Both the position numbers and the translations under genes were made by a program. Positions 25,769 through 34,198 of a stretch of DNA of 64,000 nucleotides are shown here, in pieces (within the stretch, counting starts at the first letter, position 1; every line of letters begins with the position of its first letter). The notes beneath the pieces are model-generated. The model did not search any database, had not been told where the DNA came from, and saw only the letters and a program-made list of their open reading frames with translations. The stretch is from Streptomyces sp. CGMCC 4.7035 (GTDB taxonomy: Bacteria > Actinomycetota > Actinomycetes > Streptomycetales > Streptomycetaceae), in the NCBI RefSeq assembly GCF_031583065.1, contig NZ_CP134053.1, positions 7,977,001 through 8,041,000 on the forward strand, written 5' to 3'.

Positions 25769-26224
25769 CTACACGGCCACCAGCGGGGCGTCCTTCCGCC
25801 ATTTCAGGATCTTGTCGAAGCTCACCACCGTCCCGCCCCGGCCCGGCTTGTTGCCGATGTGGACGTGGTCGGCGAGTTCCTGGATGAGGCAGAGGCCCCG
25901 GCCGTGCTCGGCGTCGAGGCGGGGCGGGCGGACCGCGGTGGGGGGTCTGCCGGAGGGGAAACCCGGGCCCGAGTCGGCGACTTCGATGCGGCACTTTTCG
26001 CCGTCGAGGTATGCCGTGACCCGGTACGCCTCGGACGTACCACCGTGCGCGTCGTCTCCGCCGTGCTCGACCGCGTTGGCACACGCCTCGCTGAGGGCGA
26101 CGGAGAGGTCGTAGGAAACGTCCGGGTCGACGCCCGCGGTCTCCATTGTGCCCAGCAGGAGCCGTCGGGCGAGCGGCACGCTCGCAGCTTCGCGCCGCAG
26201 ATGGAGTGACCACCAGATGCTCAT
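25769..26224 (-). CDS. RsbW-like ATP-binding protein (HATPase)
   Basis: 151 residues. The ATG at 26224 is preceded by GGAGG. GHKL boxes: SVALSEACANAVEHGGDD (N box), RIEVADSGPGFPSG (G1), and EHGRGLCLIQELADHV with GRGGTVVSF (G2/G3). Size and order fit anti-sigma kinases that phosphorylate an anti-anti-sigma partner. No sigma or antagonist gene is adjacent. It diverges from the membrane protein gene at 26.47 kb over a 240-base spacer in which I see no operator. Confidence 0.86.
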   Translation of the reverse strand: MSIWWSLHLRREAASVPLARRLLLGTMETAGVDPDVSYDLSVALSEACANAVEHGGDDAHGGTSEAYRVTAYLDGEKCRIEVADSGPGFPSGRPPTAVRPPRLDAEHGRGLCLIQELADHVHIGNKPGRGGTVVSFDKILKWRKDAPLVAV

Positions 26225-26467
26225 GCTCCAGCCTCCTGGCCGCGGCTCGACATACCGTTACGTATTGCCACGAGCACCGGGGGGCAATCACCCGATCGAC
26301 GAGATCCCGCCCATACGGCGGATGCGCCAGGACCTCAGATCGGTGTATGCGCAGGCCGTCATCACCAGAACATGATCTTCCGGTTCAGTCCTCCGATTAC
26401 CGCACGTATGTCACCTTGCGGACCTGCCGCACGGGGCGGGCAAGAGCAGTGGGATGATGAGCGCGCC

Positions 26468-27298
26468 ATGAGTGCCCCCCACCAGCGCGCGGCGCGCACC
26501 GGAGGCGATCTCCGGATTCTGAGGGCCGCGGTGTTCGCCGCGGTCTGCGTCGTGCTGGCCGCAGCGGGGCATGCGCTCGCCTCCTGCGCCACGATTCCGC
26601 TGTGGACGCTGGGCGCCGGTTTCCTCGGCGTGTTCGCCCTCGCCGCCGCGCTCGCCGGGCGCGAGCGCTCCCTGCCGGGCATCACCGCGGTCCTCACGGT
26701 GGGCCAGACCGTGCTGCACACGCTGTTCGGGCTCGGGCAGCACGGCGGGGCCGCGTCGATGGCGTCGATGACGTCGAACGGGATGTCCTCGGCCGACGCC
26801 ACGCTCGTGGCGCGGGCCGCGCACCTTCTGTGCGGCACCACCGCGGCGGCGATCTCCCCCGTACAGGCCCAGAAAATCCTCGCCGATGCACGGCTCGTCA
26901 CGGGTACGGACATGGCCGCCATGCACGACCCGGCGGACGCCCTGTCGACCACGGCCGGTTCATGGTGGTCGGTCCTGCCGTCCGTGTCCATGCTGCTCGG
27001 TCACCTCCTCGCGGCCGTCGCCGCCGGTTGGGTCCTGCGGCGCGGGGACATGGCGCTGCTGCGGCTCATGCGGCTGTCGGCGCACGGGGTCGCGGAGGGG
27101 GCGCTCGTACGGTCCCTTCGCTCGTCGTTGGCTCTCGTACGCGCCCTGCTGTCCGGGCTCCCGGAGGCGCCCGAGACGGGGCCGCGCCCCCCGCGCGCCT
27201 GGTTCCTCGTGCCGCCGAGGCCGCGGACGACCGCGCTGCAGCACACGGTGATCCGGCGCGGACCGCCGCCCTCCACTTCTCTCGTCCTCGCTGCCTGA
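26468..27298 (+). CDS. Integral membrane protein upstream of the copper genes
   Basis: 276 residues from the ATG at 26468 (an ATG at 26456 is also in frame). Hydrophobic segments at about 17-40, 46-65, 72-92, 110-130 and 165-187 suggest five helices. A Met/His-rich stretch between helices (GQHGGAASMASMTSNGMSS, then DMAAMHDPADAL) could bind copper outside the membrane. The C-terminal 80 residues are basic and Pro-rich. No family is recognised. Position directly before ycnI on the same strand is the main reason to link it to copper; that is inference. Confidence 0.72.
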   Translation: MSAPHQRAARTGGDLRILRAAVFAAVCVVLAAAGHALASCATIPLWTLGAGFLGVFALAAALAGRERSLPGITAVLTVGQTVLHTLFGLGQHGGAASMASMTSNGMSSADATLVARAAHLLCGTTAAAISPVQAQKILADARLVTGTDMAAMHDPADALSTTAGSWWSVLPSVSMLLGHLLAAVAAGWVLRRGDMALLRLMRLSAHGVAEGALVRSLRSSLALVRALLSGLPEAPETGPRPPRAWFLVPPRPRTTALQHTVIRRGPPPSTSLVLAA

Positions 27299-27444
27299 CG
27301 CGACGCAGCACTCCACTCGTCCTTGTGGAGGGGCGCCGTCGTGCGGCACGCGCGCGTGCCCGTGGAGTGCCACGCCGTGGTCACCCCTGCGCACGCGCAC
27401 CTCTCTTCATCAACGGACTCACTCGAAGTGGAGTGCTCTCTGCC

Positions 27445-28203
27445 ATGTCTGCCATGAAGGCCATCAAGGGTTCCCTGAAGGCTTCCCGCGTCGCCGCCGC
27501 CGGTGCCGCCGCCGCATCGGCCGTCCTCGTCCTGTCCGCGCCCGCCTTCGCGCACGTGAGCGTGCAGCCAGAGGGCGAGGCCGCCAAGGGCGGGTACGCG
27601 ACGGTGAACTTCAAGGTCCCGAACGAGCGCGACAACGCCTCGACCACCAAGCTCGAGGTCAGCTTCCCGGCCGAGCACCCGCTCGCCTCGGTGATGCCGC
27701 AGCTGGTCGACGGCTGGAAGACGCAGGTCACCAAGTCCAAGCTGGCCAAGCCGCTCACGCTGCACGGCGAGCAGATCGACGAAGCCGTCACCAAGGTCAC
27801 CTGGACCGCCACCGGCAAGGGCATCGAGCCGGGCTACTTCCAGAAGTTCCCGCTCTCGATCGGCCAGCTCCCCGAGGACGCCGACCAACTCGTCTTCAAG
27901 GCCCTGCAGACGTACTCCAACAAGGAGGTCGTCCGCTGGATCGAAGCGCAGAAGGAAGGTCAGGAGGAGCCCGAGAACCCGGCCCCGGTGCTGGAGCTGA
28001 CCGCCGCCTCCTCCGACGGTCACCACGGCTCCACGGCCGAGGACGCCTCCGCCACGTCGGCCGCCAAGGACACCGTGGCCGAGACGCCCGCCGACACCAG
28101 TGACACCACCGCCCGTGTCCTCGGCGTCGTGGGCATCGTCGTCGGCGCGGCAGGGGTGGCCTACGGCGTTCTGGCAGGCCGTCGGCGCACCACCGACGCC
28201 TGA
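27445..28203 (+). CDS. YcnI-like copper protein (DUF1775)
   Basis: 252 residues from the ATG at 27445. A signal peptide ends AFA|HVSVQPEG, so the mature protein begins with His, the residue by which YcnI proteins bind Cu(II). The YcnI/DUF1775 domain spans about 38-175 (GGYATVNFKVPNERDNASTTKLEVSFP). An acidic, His-containing linker (SSDGHHGSTAEDAS) and a C-terminal membrane helix (VLGVVGIVVGAAGVAYGVLAG) with basic tail follow. It acts outside the membrane as copper acceptor or chaperone with the Sco, ECuC and CopCD proteins coded downstream. The long frame that opens at 26.6 kb is a shadow of the preceding gene. Confidence 0.9.
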   Translation: MSAMKAIKGSLKASRVAAAGAAAASAVLVLSAPAFAHVSVQPEGEAAKGGYATVNFKVPNERDNASTTKLEVSFPAEHPLASVMPQLVDGWKTQVTKSKLAKPLTLHGEQIDEAVTKVTWTATGKGIEPGYFQKFPLSIGQLPEDADQLVFKALQTYSNKEVVRWIEAQKEGQEEPENPAPVLELTAASSDGHHGSTAEDASATSAAKDTVAETPADTSDTTARVLGVVGIVVGAAGVAYGVLAGRRRTTDA

Positions 28204-28223
28204 GGTCCGACTCCCCTCCGGAC

Positions 28224-28292
28224 CCGCGCCGGGGTCGTACGCATCGGTTCGTACACCATCGCCGTGACGCATCGCGTACGACCCCGGCGCGG
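28224..28292 (+). terminator. Large inverted repeat between ycnI and sco
   Basis: Arms 28224-28242 and 28274-28292 are perfectly complementary over 19 bp, with 31 bases between them. It begins 21 bases after the ycnI stop and ends 31 bases before the sco start. It may terminate the ycnI transcript or control entry into sco. Confidence 0.65.
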
Positions 28293-28323
28293 ACCGGAAC
28301 TCTCACATCTGGGACATTTCTCT

Positions 28324-28998
28324 ATGCGCAAGAAAAAGACACTCGCCGCGGCCGCCCTCCTCGCCGCCGCGACGTTCACCCTCTCCGCCTGTGGGTCCGA
28401 CGACAGCGGTGACCAGCCGGTCGCCGTGGTCTCCGCCGAGGCCGGATCGGACAGGGCCGCGACCGTTCTCGACCAGCCGTTCGAGAAGCCGGACCTCGTC
28501 CTCACCGACACCCACGGCGAGAAGTACGACCTCCGCGCGCAGACCAAGGGCAAGCCGACGCTGATCTATTTCGGCTACACCCACTGCCCCGACGTCTGCC
28601 CGCTGACGATGAACAACCTCGCCGTCGCCAAGAAGGAGGTGGAGAAGAACAAGCAACTGACCCAGGCGCAGAAGGACTCGCTGCGGATCGTGTTCGTCAC
28701 CACCGATCCGGAGCGCGACACCTCCTCCGCGCTCGGCAAGTGGCTCAAGGGCATCGACCCCGATGTCGTGGGCCTGACCGGCGACTTCGCCACCATCCAG
28801 GCCGGTGCCCGCACCCTCGGCATCTCCATCGAGGCGCCGAGGAAAGAGAAGGACGGCAAGATCGTCTCCGCCCATGGCACCCAGGTCATCGCGTTCTCGC
28901 CGAAGACCGACGGGGGTTACCTGCTCTACAACCAGGAAGCCACCGTGGACGACTACACCAAGGACCTCCCCAAGATCATCAAGGGGGAGAACCCGTGA
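28324..28998 (+). CDS. sco: Sco copper metallochaperone (SCO1/SenC family)
   Basis: 224 residues. A lipoprotein signal ends LSACG, so it is membrane-anchored outside the cell membrane. The thioredoxin-like domain has the copper-binding CPDVC motif (YFGYTHCPDVCPLTMNNL) and the third ligand His near the end (SAHGTQVIAF). In S. lividans, Sco delivers copper to cytochrome c oxidase and to the DtpA/GlxA morphogenesis route. The stop overlaps the next GTG start (GTGA), so it is translationally coupled to ecuC. Confidence 0.94.
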   Translation: MRKKKTLAAAALLAAATFTLSACGSDDSGDQPVAVVSAEAGSDRAATVLDQPFEKPDLVLTDTHGEKYDLRAQTKGKPTLIYFGYTHCPDVCPLTMNNLAVAKKEVEKNKQLTQAQKDSLRIVFVTTDPERDTSSALGKWLKGIDPDVVGLTGDFATIQAGARTLGISIEAPRKEKDGKIVSAHGTQVIAFSPKTDGGYLLYNQEATVDDYTKDLPKIIKGENP

Positions 28999-29456
28999 AC
29001 CACCGACTCGGTTGCCCCGCCGTGGTGATGGCCGCGGGACTGCTGCTGGCGGGCTGCGGCGGCTCCGGCGGCTCGTCCTCGGCCAAGCCGGAGCTGAAGG
29101 TCACCGGTGCCTACATGCCCGCGCCCGTCACGAGCGACATGGCGGCCGGATTCTTCACGGTCACCAACTCCGGCGGATCCGACACCCTCACCTCCGTCAC
29201 CAGCGGCCTCACCGCCGACGTCACACTGCACTCGACCAAGGACGGCGAGATGACGGAGGAGAAGTCGTTCCCCGTGCCCGCGGACGGCACGCTCGACTTC
29301 GCCAGCGGCGGCAACCATCTCATGTTCGGAAAGCTCACCCACCAGCCGAAGCAGGGCGAGAAGGTGTCCGTGCAGTTGCACTTTGCCAAGTCCGGAACGG
29401 TCACGGTCGAGATGCCGGTCAAGTCGCCGACGTACAACCCGAAGACCGGCCACTGA
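28995..29456 (+). CDS. ecuC: ECuC, extracytoplasmic Cu(I) chaperone (PCuAC family)
   Basis: 153 residues from the GTG at 28995. Lipoprotein signal LLLAGCGG. The PCuAC domain carries the H-x(n)-M ... H-x-M copper motif: LHSTKDGEMTEEKS, then GNHLMFGKL 22 residues on. The protein passes Cu(I) to Sco in the extracytoplasmic space. It is placed between sco and the CopC-CopD fusion, as in the S. lividans operon. Confidence 0.92.
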   Translation: MNHRLGCPAVVMAAGLLLAGCGGSGGSSSAKPELKVTGAYMPAPVTSDMAAGFFTVTNSGGSDTLTSVTSGLTADVTLHSTKDGEMTEEKSFPVPADGTLDFASGGNHLMFGKLTHQPKQGEKVSVQLHFAKSGTVTVEMPVKSPTYNPKTGH

Positions 29457-29469
29457 GGGAGGCATCACC

Positions 29470-31908
29470 GTGACTCAGGCCATCGCTCCCGACGGGCACG
29501 TCCGGGGGAACATCCGTACGGCGACCCGGCACAGGGTCCGGAGCCGGGCGGTCCGCGCGCTGCTCGCGCTGCTGCTCGCTGTCGCGGGCGCGCTGTTCGG
29601 CGGGGCCGCGCCCGCCTCCGCGCACGCCGCGCTGACCGGCAGCGACCCCGCGCAGGGAGTGGTGGTCGACAAGGCGCCCACCCAGGTCACGCTCACCTTC
29701 TCCGAGAAAGTGGCGCTCTCCGACGACTCGCTGCGCGTCCTCGATCCCAAGGGGCAGCGCGTCGACACGGGCAAGGCGTTCAACCTGAGCGGAACGATGT
29801 ACGGCGTGAAGGTGCACGCGGGGCTGCCCGACGGCACCTACACCGTCACCTACCAGGTGGTGTCCGCGGACAGCCACCCTGTCTCCGGCGCCTTCACCTT
29901 CTCCGTCGGCGCCCCGTCCACGACCACCGTCTCGGTCTCCGACCAGACGGCCGGCGGCGGGGTCGTCGGCGGGCTCTACGGGTTCGCGCGGTACGTCTCG
30001 TACGCCGGGTTCATCGTCCTGATCGGTGGCGCGGCCTTCGTGCTGGCCTGCTGGCAGCGTGGTGCCGGCGTGCGGGCGGTGCAGCGCCTCGTGGTCTCCG
30101 GGTGGCTGGCGCTCACCTCGGCGACGCTCGCGCTGCTGCTCCTGCGCGGCTCCTACACCGGCTCCGGGAAGGTCGCCGACATCTTCGACCTGTCCCTGAT
30201 CGGGCAGGTGCTGCAGACCAAGGCGGGGGCGGCACTGGTGTCCCGGCTGCTGCTGCTCGCGGCGGGGGCGCTGTTCATCGCGGTGCTCTTCGGGGCGTAT
30301 GTGAAGCGGGAGGCGGAGGCGGCTGCCGACGCCGTCGGCGGGGCATTCGGCGCGGACGGCGAAACCGCCGGCCCGGACGGTGGGGCCGTCGGCGCCGTCG
30401 GCGGGGCACTCACGTCCGCCGGCTCCGGTGGGAAGGAAAGCGCGTCCGGTGGCTCAGGGGGCGAGAAGGGCGCGTCGTCCGGTGACTCCGGGGACGAGGA
30501 GGCCGCCTACCGGGCCGCCGAGAAGCGGGACCTGACCTTCGGACTGGCCATCGGCGGGACCGTCGTCGCAGCGGGGCTCGCGGCGACCTGGGCCATGGCC
30601 GAACACGCCTCGACCGGCATCCAGACCGGGATCGCCATGCCGGTCGACGTCCTGCACCTCCTGGCGGTCGCCATCTGGCTGGGCGGGCTCGCGACGCTGT
30701 TCGTCGCCCTGTACCGAGCGCCGTCGATCGAGGCGGCGGCGGTACGGCGCTTCTCGCGCGTCGCTTTCGGGAGCGTCGTGACGCTGGCCGCGACCGGGGT
30801 CTACCAGTCCTGGCGCCAGCTCGGCTCCTGGTCGGCGCTGACCGGGACGTCGTACGGACAACTGCTGCTCGTGAAGGTCGGCCTGGTCGCCGTGCTCGTC
30901 GGCATCGCCTGGATCTCGCGGCGCTGGACGGCGCGGTTGGCGGACGCACCGGCCATGGCCGTGGCGGCACGGCACACGGAGGAACAGGAGCGGGCGACCG
31001 TCGCGACGCAGGCGTCGACCAAGGGTGGCGTGTCCACGGGGAGCGGTGTCTCCACGGAAAGCGGCGTCTCCACGAAGAGCGGCGTCCCCACGGAAAGCGG
31101 CGTCTCCACGGAAAGCGGCGTCTCCACGAAGAGCGGCGTCTCCGCGGAAAGCGGCGTCTCCACGAAGAGCGGCGTCTCCACGAAGAGCGGCGTCCCCGCG
31201 AAGAGCGGCGTCTCCACGGAAAGCGGCATGTCCGCGAAGAGCGGCGGCACCGGTTCGGCCTCCGGCACGAGTGAGGGCGCGGGGGATTCCGGCGAGGGCA
31301 AGGACTCCGGGAGCGGGACTTCCGGCGCGTCCGGGCGCCCCGAGCGTGCCACCCAGCTGGCCAGGCAGCAGGCCGCCATGGCCGCGGCGAGGGCCAAGCA
31401 GGTCCGGGACGCCGACCCCGTCCGTTCGGGACTGCGCCGCACCGTGCTCGCCGAGGCGTGCGTCGCCATCGTGCTGCTGGCCGTCACCACCGCGCTGACG
31501 AGCACCGAGCCGGGGCGCACGGAGGAGGCTGCCAAGGCGGCCACCGCCTCGGCGTCGCAACGCTCCGGCCCCCTGTCGGTGAAGATCCCCTTCGACACGG
31601 GAGGCCAGGACGGCAAGGGCACCGTGCAGGTCACCCTCGACCCGGCCCGCGTGGGCGCCAACGAGATGCACGTGTACGTGGTGCGACCGAATGGCAAAGC
31701 CTTCGACGTCCCCGAGGTGAAGGTCGCCTTCACGCTCAAGGCGAAGGGCATCGGCCCGTTGCCCGTCGCGCCCGACCGCATCGCCACCGGGCACTGGGCG
31801 GCGAGTGGCGTGCAGCTCCCCATGGCGGGCGACTGGGAGATCGCGGTGACCGTGCGGACGTCCGACATCGACCAAGTGACCGTGAACAAGAACGCGAAGA
31901 TCGGCTGA
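29470..31908 (+). CDS. CopC-CopD fusion copper transporter with repeat insertion
   Basis: 812 residues from the GTG at 29470, with GGGAGG seven bases upstream. A signal peptide ends ASA|HAALTGSDPA, giving the N-terminal His of a CopC domain (about 51-155, with DSHPVSG supplying another His). Seven CopD-type helices follow. A large loop after helix 3 is Gly/Ala/Asp/Ser-rich. After helix 7 (LLLVKVGLVAVLVGIAW) come 13 hexapeptide repeats, an eighth helix (EACVAIVLLAVTTAL), and an extracellular beta domain of about 110 residues (MHVYVVRPNGKAFDVPEVKV). It is proposed to take copper across or along the membrane for Sco and DtpA. Confidence 0.9.
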   Translation: MTQAIAPDGHVRGNIRTATRHRVRSRAVRALLALLLAVAGALFGGAAPASAHAALTGSDPAQGVVVDKAPTQVTLTFSEKVALSDDSLRVLDPKGQRVDTGKAFNLSGTMYGVKVHAGLPDGTYTVTYQVVSADSHPVSGAFTFSVGAPSTTTVSVSDQTAGGGVVGGLYGFARYVSYAGFIVLIGGAAFVLACWQRGAGVRAVQRLVVSGWLALTSATLALLLLRGSYTGSGKVADIFDLSLIGQVLQTKAGAALVSRLLLLAAGALFIAVLFGAYVKREAEAAADAVGGAFGADGETAGPDGGAVGAVGGALTSAGSGGKESASGGSGGEKGASSGDSGDEEAAYRAAEKRDLTFGLAIGGTVVAAGLAATWAMAEHASTGIQTGIAMPVDVLHLLAVAIWLGGLATLFVALYRAPSIEAAAVRRFSRVAFGSVVTLAATGVYQSWRQLGSWSALTGTSYGQLLLVKVGLVAVLVGIAWISRRWTARLADAPAMAVAARHTEEQERATVATQASTKGGVSTGSGVSTESGVSTKSGVPTESGVSTESGVSTKSGVSAESGVSTKSGVSTKSGVPAKSGVSTESGMSAKSGGTGSASGTSEGAGDSGEGKDSGSGTSGASGRPERATQLARQQAAMAAARAKQVRDADPVRSGLRRTVLAEACVAIVLLAVTTALTSTEPGRTEEAAKAATASASQRSGPLSVKIPFDTGGQDGKGTVQVTLDPARVGANEMHVYVVRPNGKAFDVPEVKVAFTLKAKGIGPLPVAPDRIATGHWAASGVQLPMAGDWEIAVTVRTSDIDQVTVNKNAKIG
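31015..31248 (+). repeat. 18-bp tandem repeat coding 13 hexapeptides in the CopCD gene
   Basis: The reading is [S/P][T/A][E/K]SGV thirteen times in succession (first unit STKGGV, last SAKSGG). Codons are almost unchanged between copies, so this is recent slippage or unequal exchange. The Glu/Lys position alternates irregularly. The segment sits in the loop between membrane helices 7 and 8. Confidence 0.9.
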
Positions 31909-31916
31909 ACCACACC

Positions 31917-33203
31917 ATGGCTGACCAGTCCACGCCGGAGGCGCCCTCCAAGGGCATCCCTGCCGTTTCCGACACCGCCCCCTCCCCGGGGGTGATCTCG
32001 CGGCGGCGGCTCCTCGGGACCGCCGGTGCCACCGGGCTCGCGCTCGGAGCGGCGGGCGGTGCCGCCGGCTACGCCGCCGCACCCTCCGAGAAGGCCGCGC
32101 CCCTGACGTCGCTCGGCGCCAACCGGGTGATGTTTCACGGGAAACATCAGCCCGGCATCACCGACGCCCTCCAGGCCCGCGGCCACCTCGCCGCCTTCGA
32201 CCTGGCCGCGGGCGCGGGTCGCAAGGAGGCTGCCGCGCTGCTGCGCCGTTGGTCGGCCACCGCCGAGCGGCTGATGGCGGGCGAGGCGGCCGCGCACGAC
32301 GACACCGACATCGCCCGTGACGCCGGCCCGTCGTCCCTCACGATCACCTTCGGCTTCGGCAACAGCTTCTTCTCCCGTACGGGACTGGAGAAGCAGCGCC
32401 CCTCCGCGCTGGACCCGCTGCCCGACTTCTCCTCCGACCACCTCGACAAGTCCCGCAGCAACGGCGATCTGTGGGTGCAGATCGGCGCCGACGACGCGCT
32501 CGTCGCCTTCCACGCCCTGCGCGCGATCCAGAAGGACGCGGGCAGCGCGGCCCGCGTCCGCTGGCAGATGAACGGCTTCAACCGCTCGCCGGGCGCGACC
32601 GCGCACCCCATGACGGCGCGCAATCTGATGGGCCAGATAGACGGCACGCGCAACCCGAAGCCGACCGACGCCGACTTCGACCGGCGCATCTTCGTTCCCG
32701 CGTCCGGCGACCCGGCCTGGATGGCGAACGGTTCGTACGCCGTCGTACGCCGTATCCGCATGCTGCTCGACGACTGGGAGAAGCTCTCGGTCAAGGCCCA
32801 GGAGGAGGTCATCGGGCGCCGCAAGTCCAATGGGGCGCCGCTGAGCGGCGGCACCGAGACGACTGCGATGGACCTGGCGAAGACCGGCGCCGACGGCAAT
32901 CTGGTCGTGCCGCTCAACGCGCACGCGCGCATCACCCGGCCCGACAAGAACGGGGGCGCGGCGATGCTCCGCCGCCCGTTCTCCTTCCACGACGGCTTCG
33001 ACACGGACGGGACGCCCGACGCGGGCCTGCTGTTCGTCTGCTGGCAGGCGGACCCGCTGCGCGGCTTCGTCCCGGTGCAGCGCAAGCTCGACCGTGGGGA
33101 CGCCCTCTCCCAGTACATCCGCCACGAGGCGAGCGGCCTGTTCGCGGTACCGGGCGGGGCGGCGGAGGGGGAGTACGTCGGGCAGCGGCTGCTGGAGGGG
33201 TGA
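31917..33203 (+). CDS. dtpA: DtpA, Tat-exported DyP-type heme peroxidase
   Basis: 428 residues. The Tat signal is ISRRRLLGTAGATGLALGAAGG. The DyP fold shows the GxxDG motif (MGQIDGTRNPKP) with the catalytic Asp, a distal Arg in VVRRIRMLLDDW, and the proximal heme His expected in NLVVPLNAHARITRP. Length and signal match S. lividans DtpA, which is needed for maturation of the copper oxidase GlxA and for aerial growth. EfeB is the other family name, but no EfeU/EfeO genes are nearby. It starts nine bases after the CopCD stop. A one-mismatch parS lies inside codons 72-77. Confidence 0.93.
   Translation: MADQSTPEAPSKGIPAVSDTAPSPGVISRRRLLGTAGATGLALGAAGGAAGYAAAPSEKAAPLTSLGANRVMFHGKHQPGITDALQARGHLAAFDLAAGAGRKEAAALLRRWSATAERLMAGEAAAHDDTDIARDAGPSSLTITFGFGNSFFSRTGLEKQRPSALDPLPDFSSDHLDKSRSNGDLWVQIGADDALVAFHALRAIQKDAGSAARVRWQMNGFNRSPGATAHPMTARNLMGQIDGTRNPKPTDADFDRRIFVPASGDPAWMANGSYAVVRRIRMLLDDWEKLSVKAQEEVIGRRKSNGAPLSGGTETTAMDLAKTGADGNLVVPLNAHARITRPDKNGGAAMLRRPFSFHDGFDTDGTPDAGLLFVCWQADPLRGFVPVQRKLDRGDALSQYIRHEASGLFAVPGGAAEGEYVGQRLLEG
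32132..32145. promoter_or_regulatory. Near-parS sequence inside dtpA (one mismatch)
   Basis: GTTTCACGGGAAAC differs from parS at one base and is flanked by T and A as in the perfect sites. It codes for Met-Phe-His-Gly-Lys-His in dtpA, so it may be chance; weak ParB binding is possible. Confidence 0.4.
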
Positions 33204-33265
33204 GAGGCGTACGACGGCTCCCGTCGGGACCCATCAGGGCGTTCGGGGCCCATTAGTGTGAGGAC

Positions 33266-34198
33266 ATGCCAGCCAGCTACGCGTATCTCGGCCCCGAGGG
33301 CACCTTCACCGAAGTGGCCCTACGCACATTGCCCGAGGCCGCGACCCGGGAGCTCGTCCCGGCGGTGTCGGTCCCGGCGGCGCTCGACGCCGTCCGCAAC
33401 GGCGGGGCCGAGGCCGCCTTCGTGCCGATCGAGAACTCGGTGGAGGGCGGCATCACGACCACCCTCGACGAGCTGGTCGCGGGCGAGCCGTTGATGATCT
33501 ACAGAGAGGTGCTCCTCTCGATCACCTTCGCGCTGCTGGTCCGGCCTGGCATGCGGCTCTCGGAGATCAAGACGGTCACCGCGCACCCGGCCGCGCAGCC
33601 GCAGGTGCGCAACTGGCTGAAGGCCAACCTCCCGGATGCCGCCTGGGAGTCGGCAGCGTCGAACGCGGACGGTGCCCGCCTGGTCCAGGAGGGCCGTTAC
33701 GACGCGGCGTTCGCGGGTGAGTTCGCCGCCGCGCGCTACGGCCTTCAGGCGCTGGAGACCGGCATCCATGACGCGGAGAACGCACAGACGCGGTTCGTGC
33801 TGGTCGGCAAGCCCGCCCGCCCGGCGGCGCCGACCGGCGCGGACAAGACCTCCGTCGTGCTCTGGCAGCGCGACGACCACCCGGGTGGGCTGCGCGACCT
33901 GCTGGGCGAGTTCGCCGTACGGGGCGTCAACCTGATGCTGCTGCAGTCGCGCCCGACCGGAGCGGGCATCGGCAACTACTGCTTCTGCATCGACGCCGAG
34001 GGCCATATCTCCGACCGCCGGGTGGCCGAGGCCCTGATGGGGCTCAAGCGGATCTGTCTGCAGGTGCGGTTCCTGGGCTCGTACCCGCGCGCGGACGTCA
34101 AGCCGGACGACGTACGGGTGCCGCTGCCGGGCACGTCGGACGACGAGTTCATGACGGCGGCGGACTGGGTGGCGCGCTGCCAGGACGGTCGGTTCTAG
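33266..34198 (+). CDS. pheA: Prephenate dehydratase
   Basis: 310 residues. The catalytic domain (about 1-190) begins YAYLGPEGTFTEVALR and includes PIENSVEGGI and the signature NAQTRFVLVG. An ACT regulatory domain (about 205-290) contains GGLRDLLGEFAVRGVNLMLLQSRP, matching the Phe-binding ESRP segment. It converts prephenate to phenylpyruvate for phenylalanine synthesis, inhibited by Phe through the ACT domain. Monofunctional, without chorismate mutase. GAGGA precedes the ATG. The spacer to serS holds DnaA-box-like sequences. Confidence 0.95.
   Translation: MPASYAYLGPEGTFTEVALRTLPEAATRELVPAVSVPAALDAVRNGGAEAAFVPIENSVEGGITTTLDELVAGEPLMIYREVLLSITFALLVRPGMRLSEIKTVTAHPAAQPQVRNWLKANLPDAAWESAASNADGARLVQEGRYDAAFAGEFAAARYGLQALETGIHDAENAQTRFVLVGKPARPAAPTGADKTSVVLWQRDDHPGGLRDLLGEFAVRGVNLMLLQSRPTGAGIGNYCFCIDAEGHISDRRVAEALMGLKRICLQVRFLGSYPRADVKPDDVRVPLPGTSDDEFMTAADWVARCQDGRF

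Noticed and set aside
31917-33203. efeUOB iron uptake operon around the DyP peroxidase
   Set aside because: No permease EfeU or EfeO gene is present; the neighbours are copper genes, matching dtpA.
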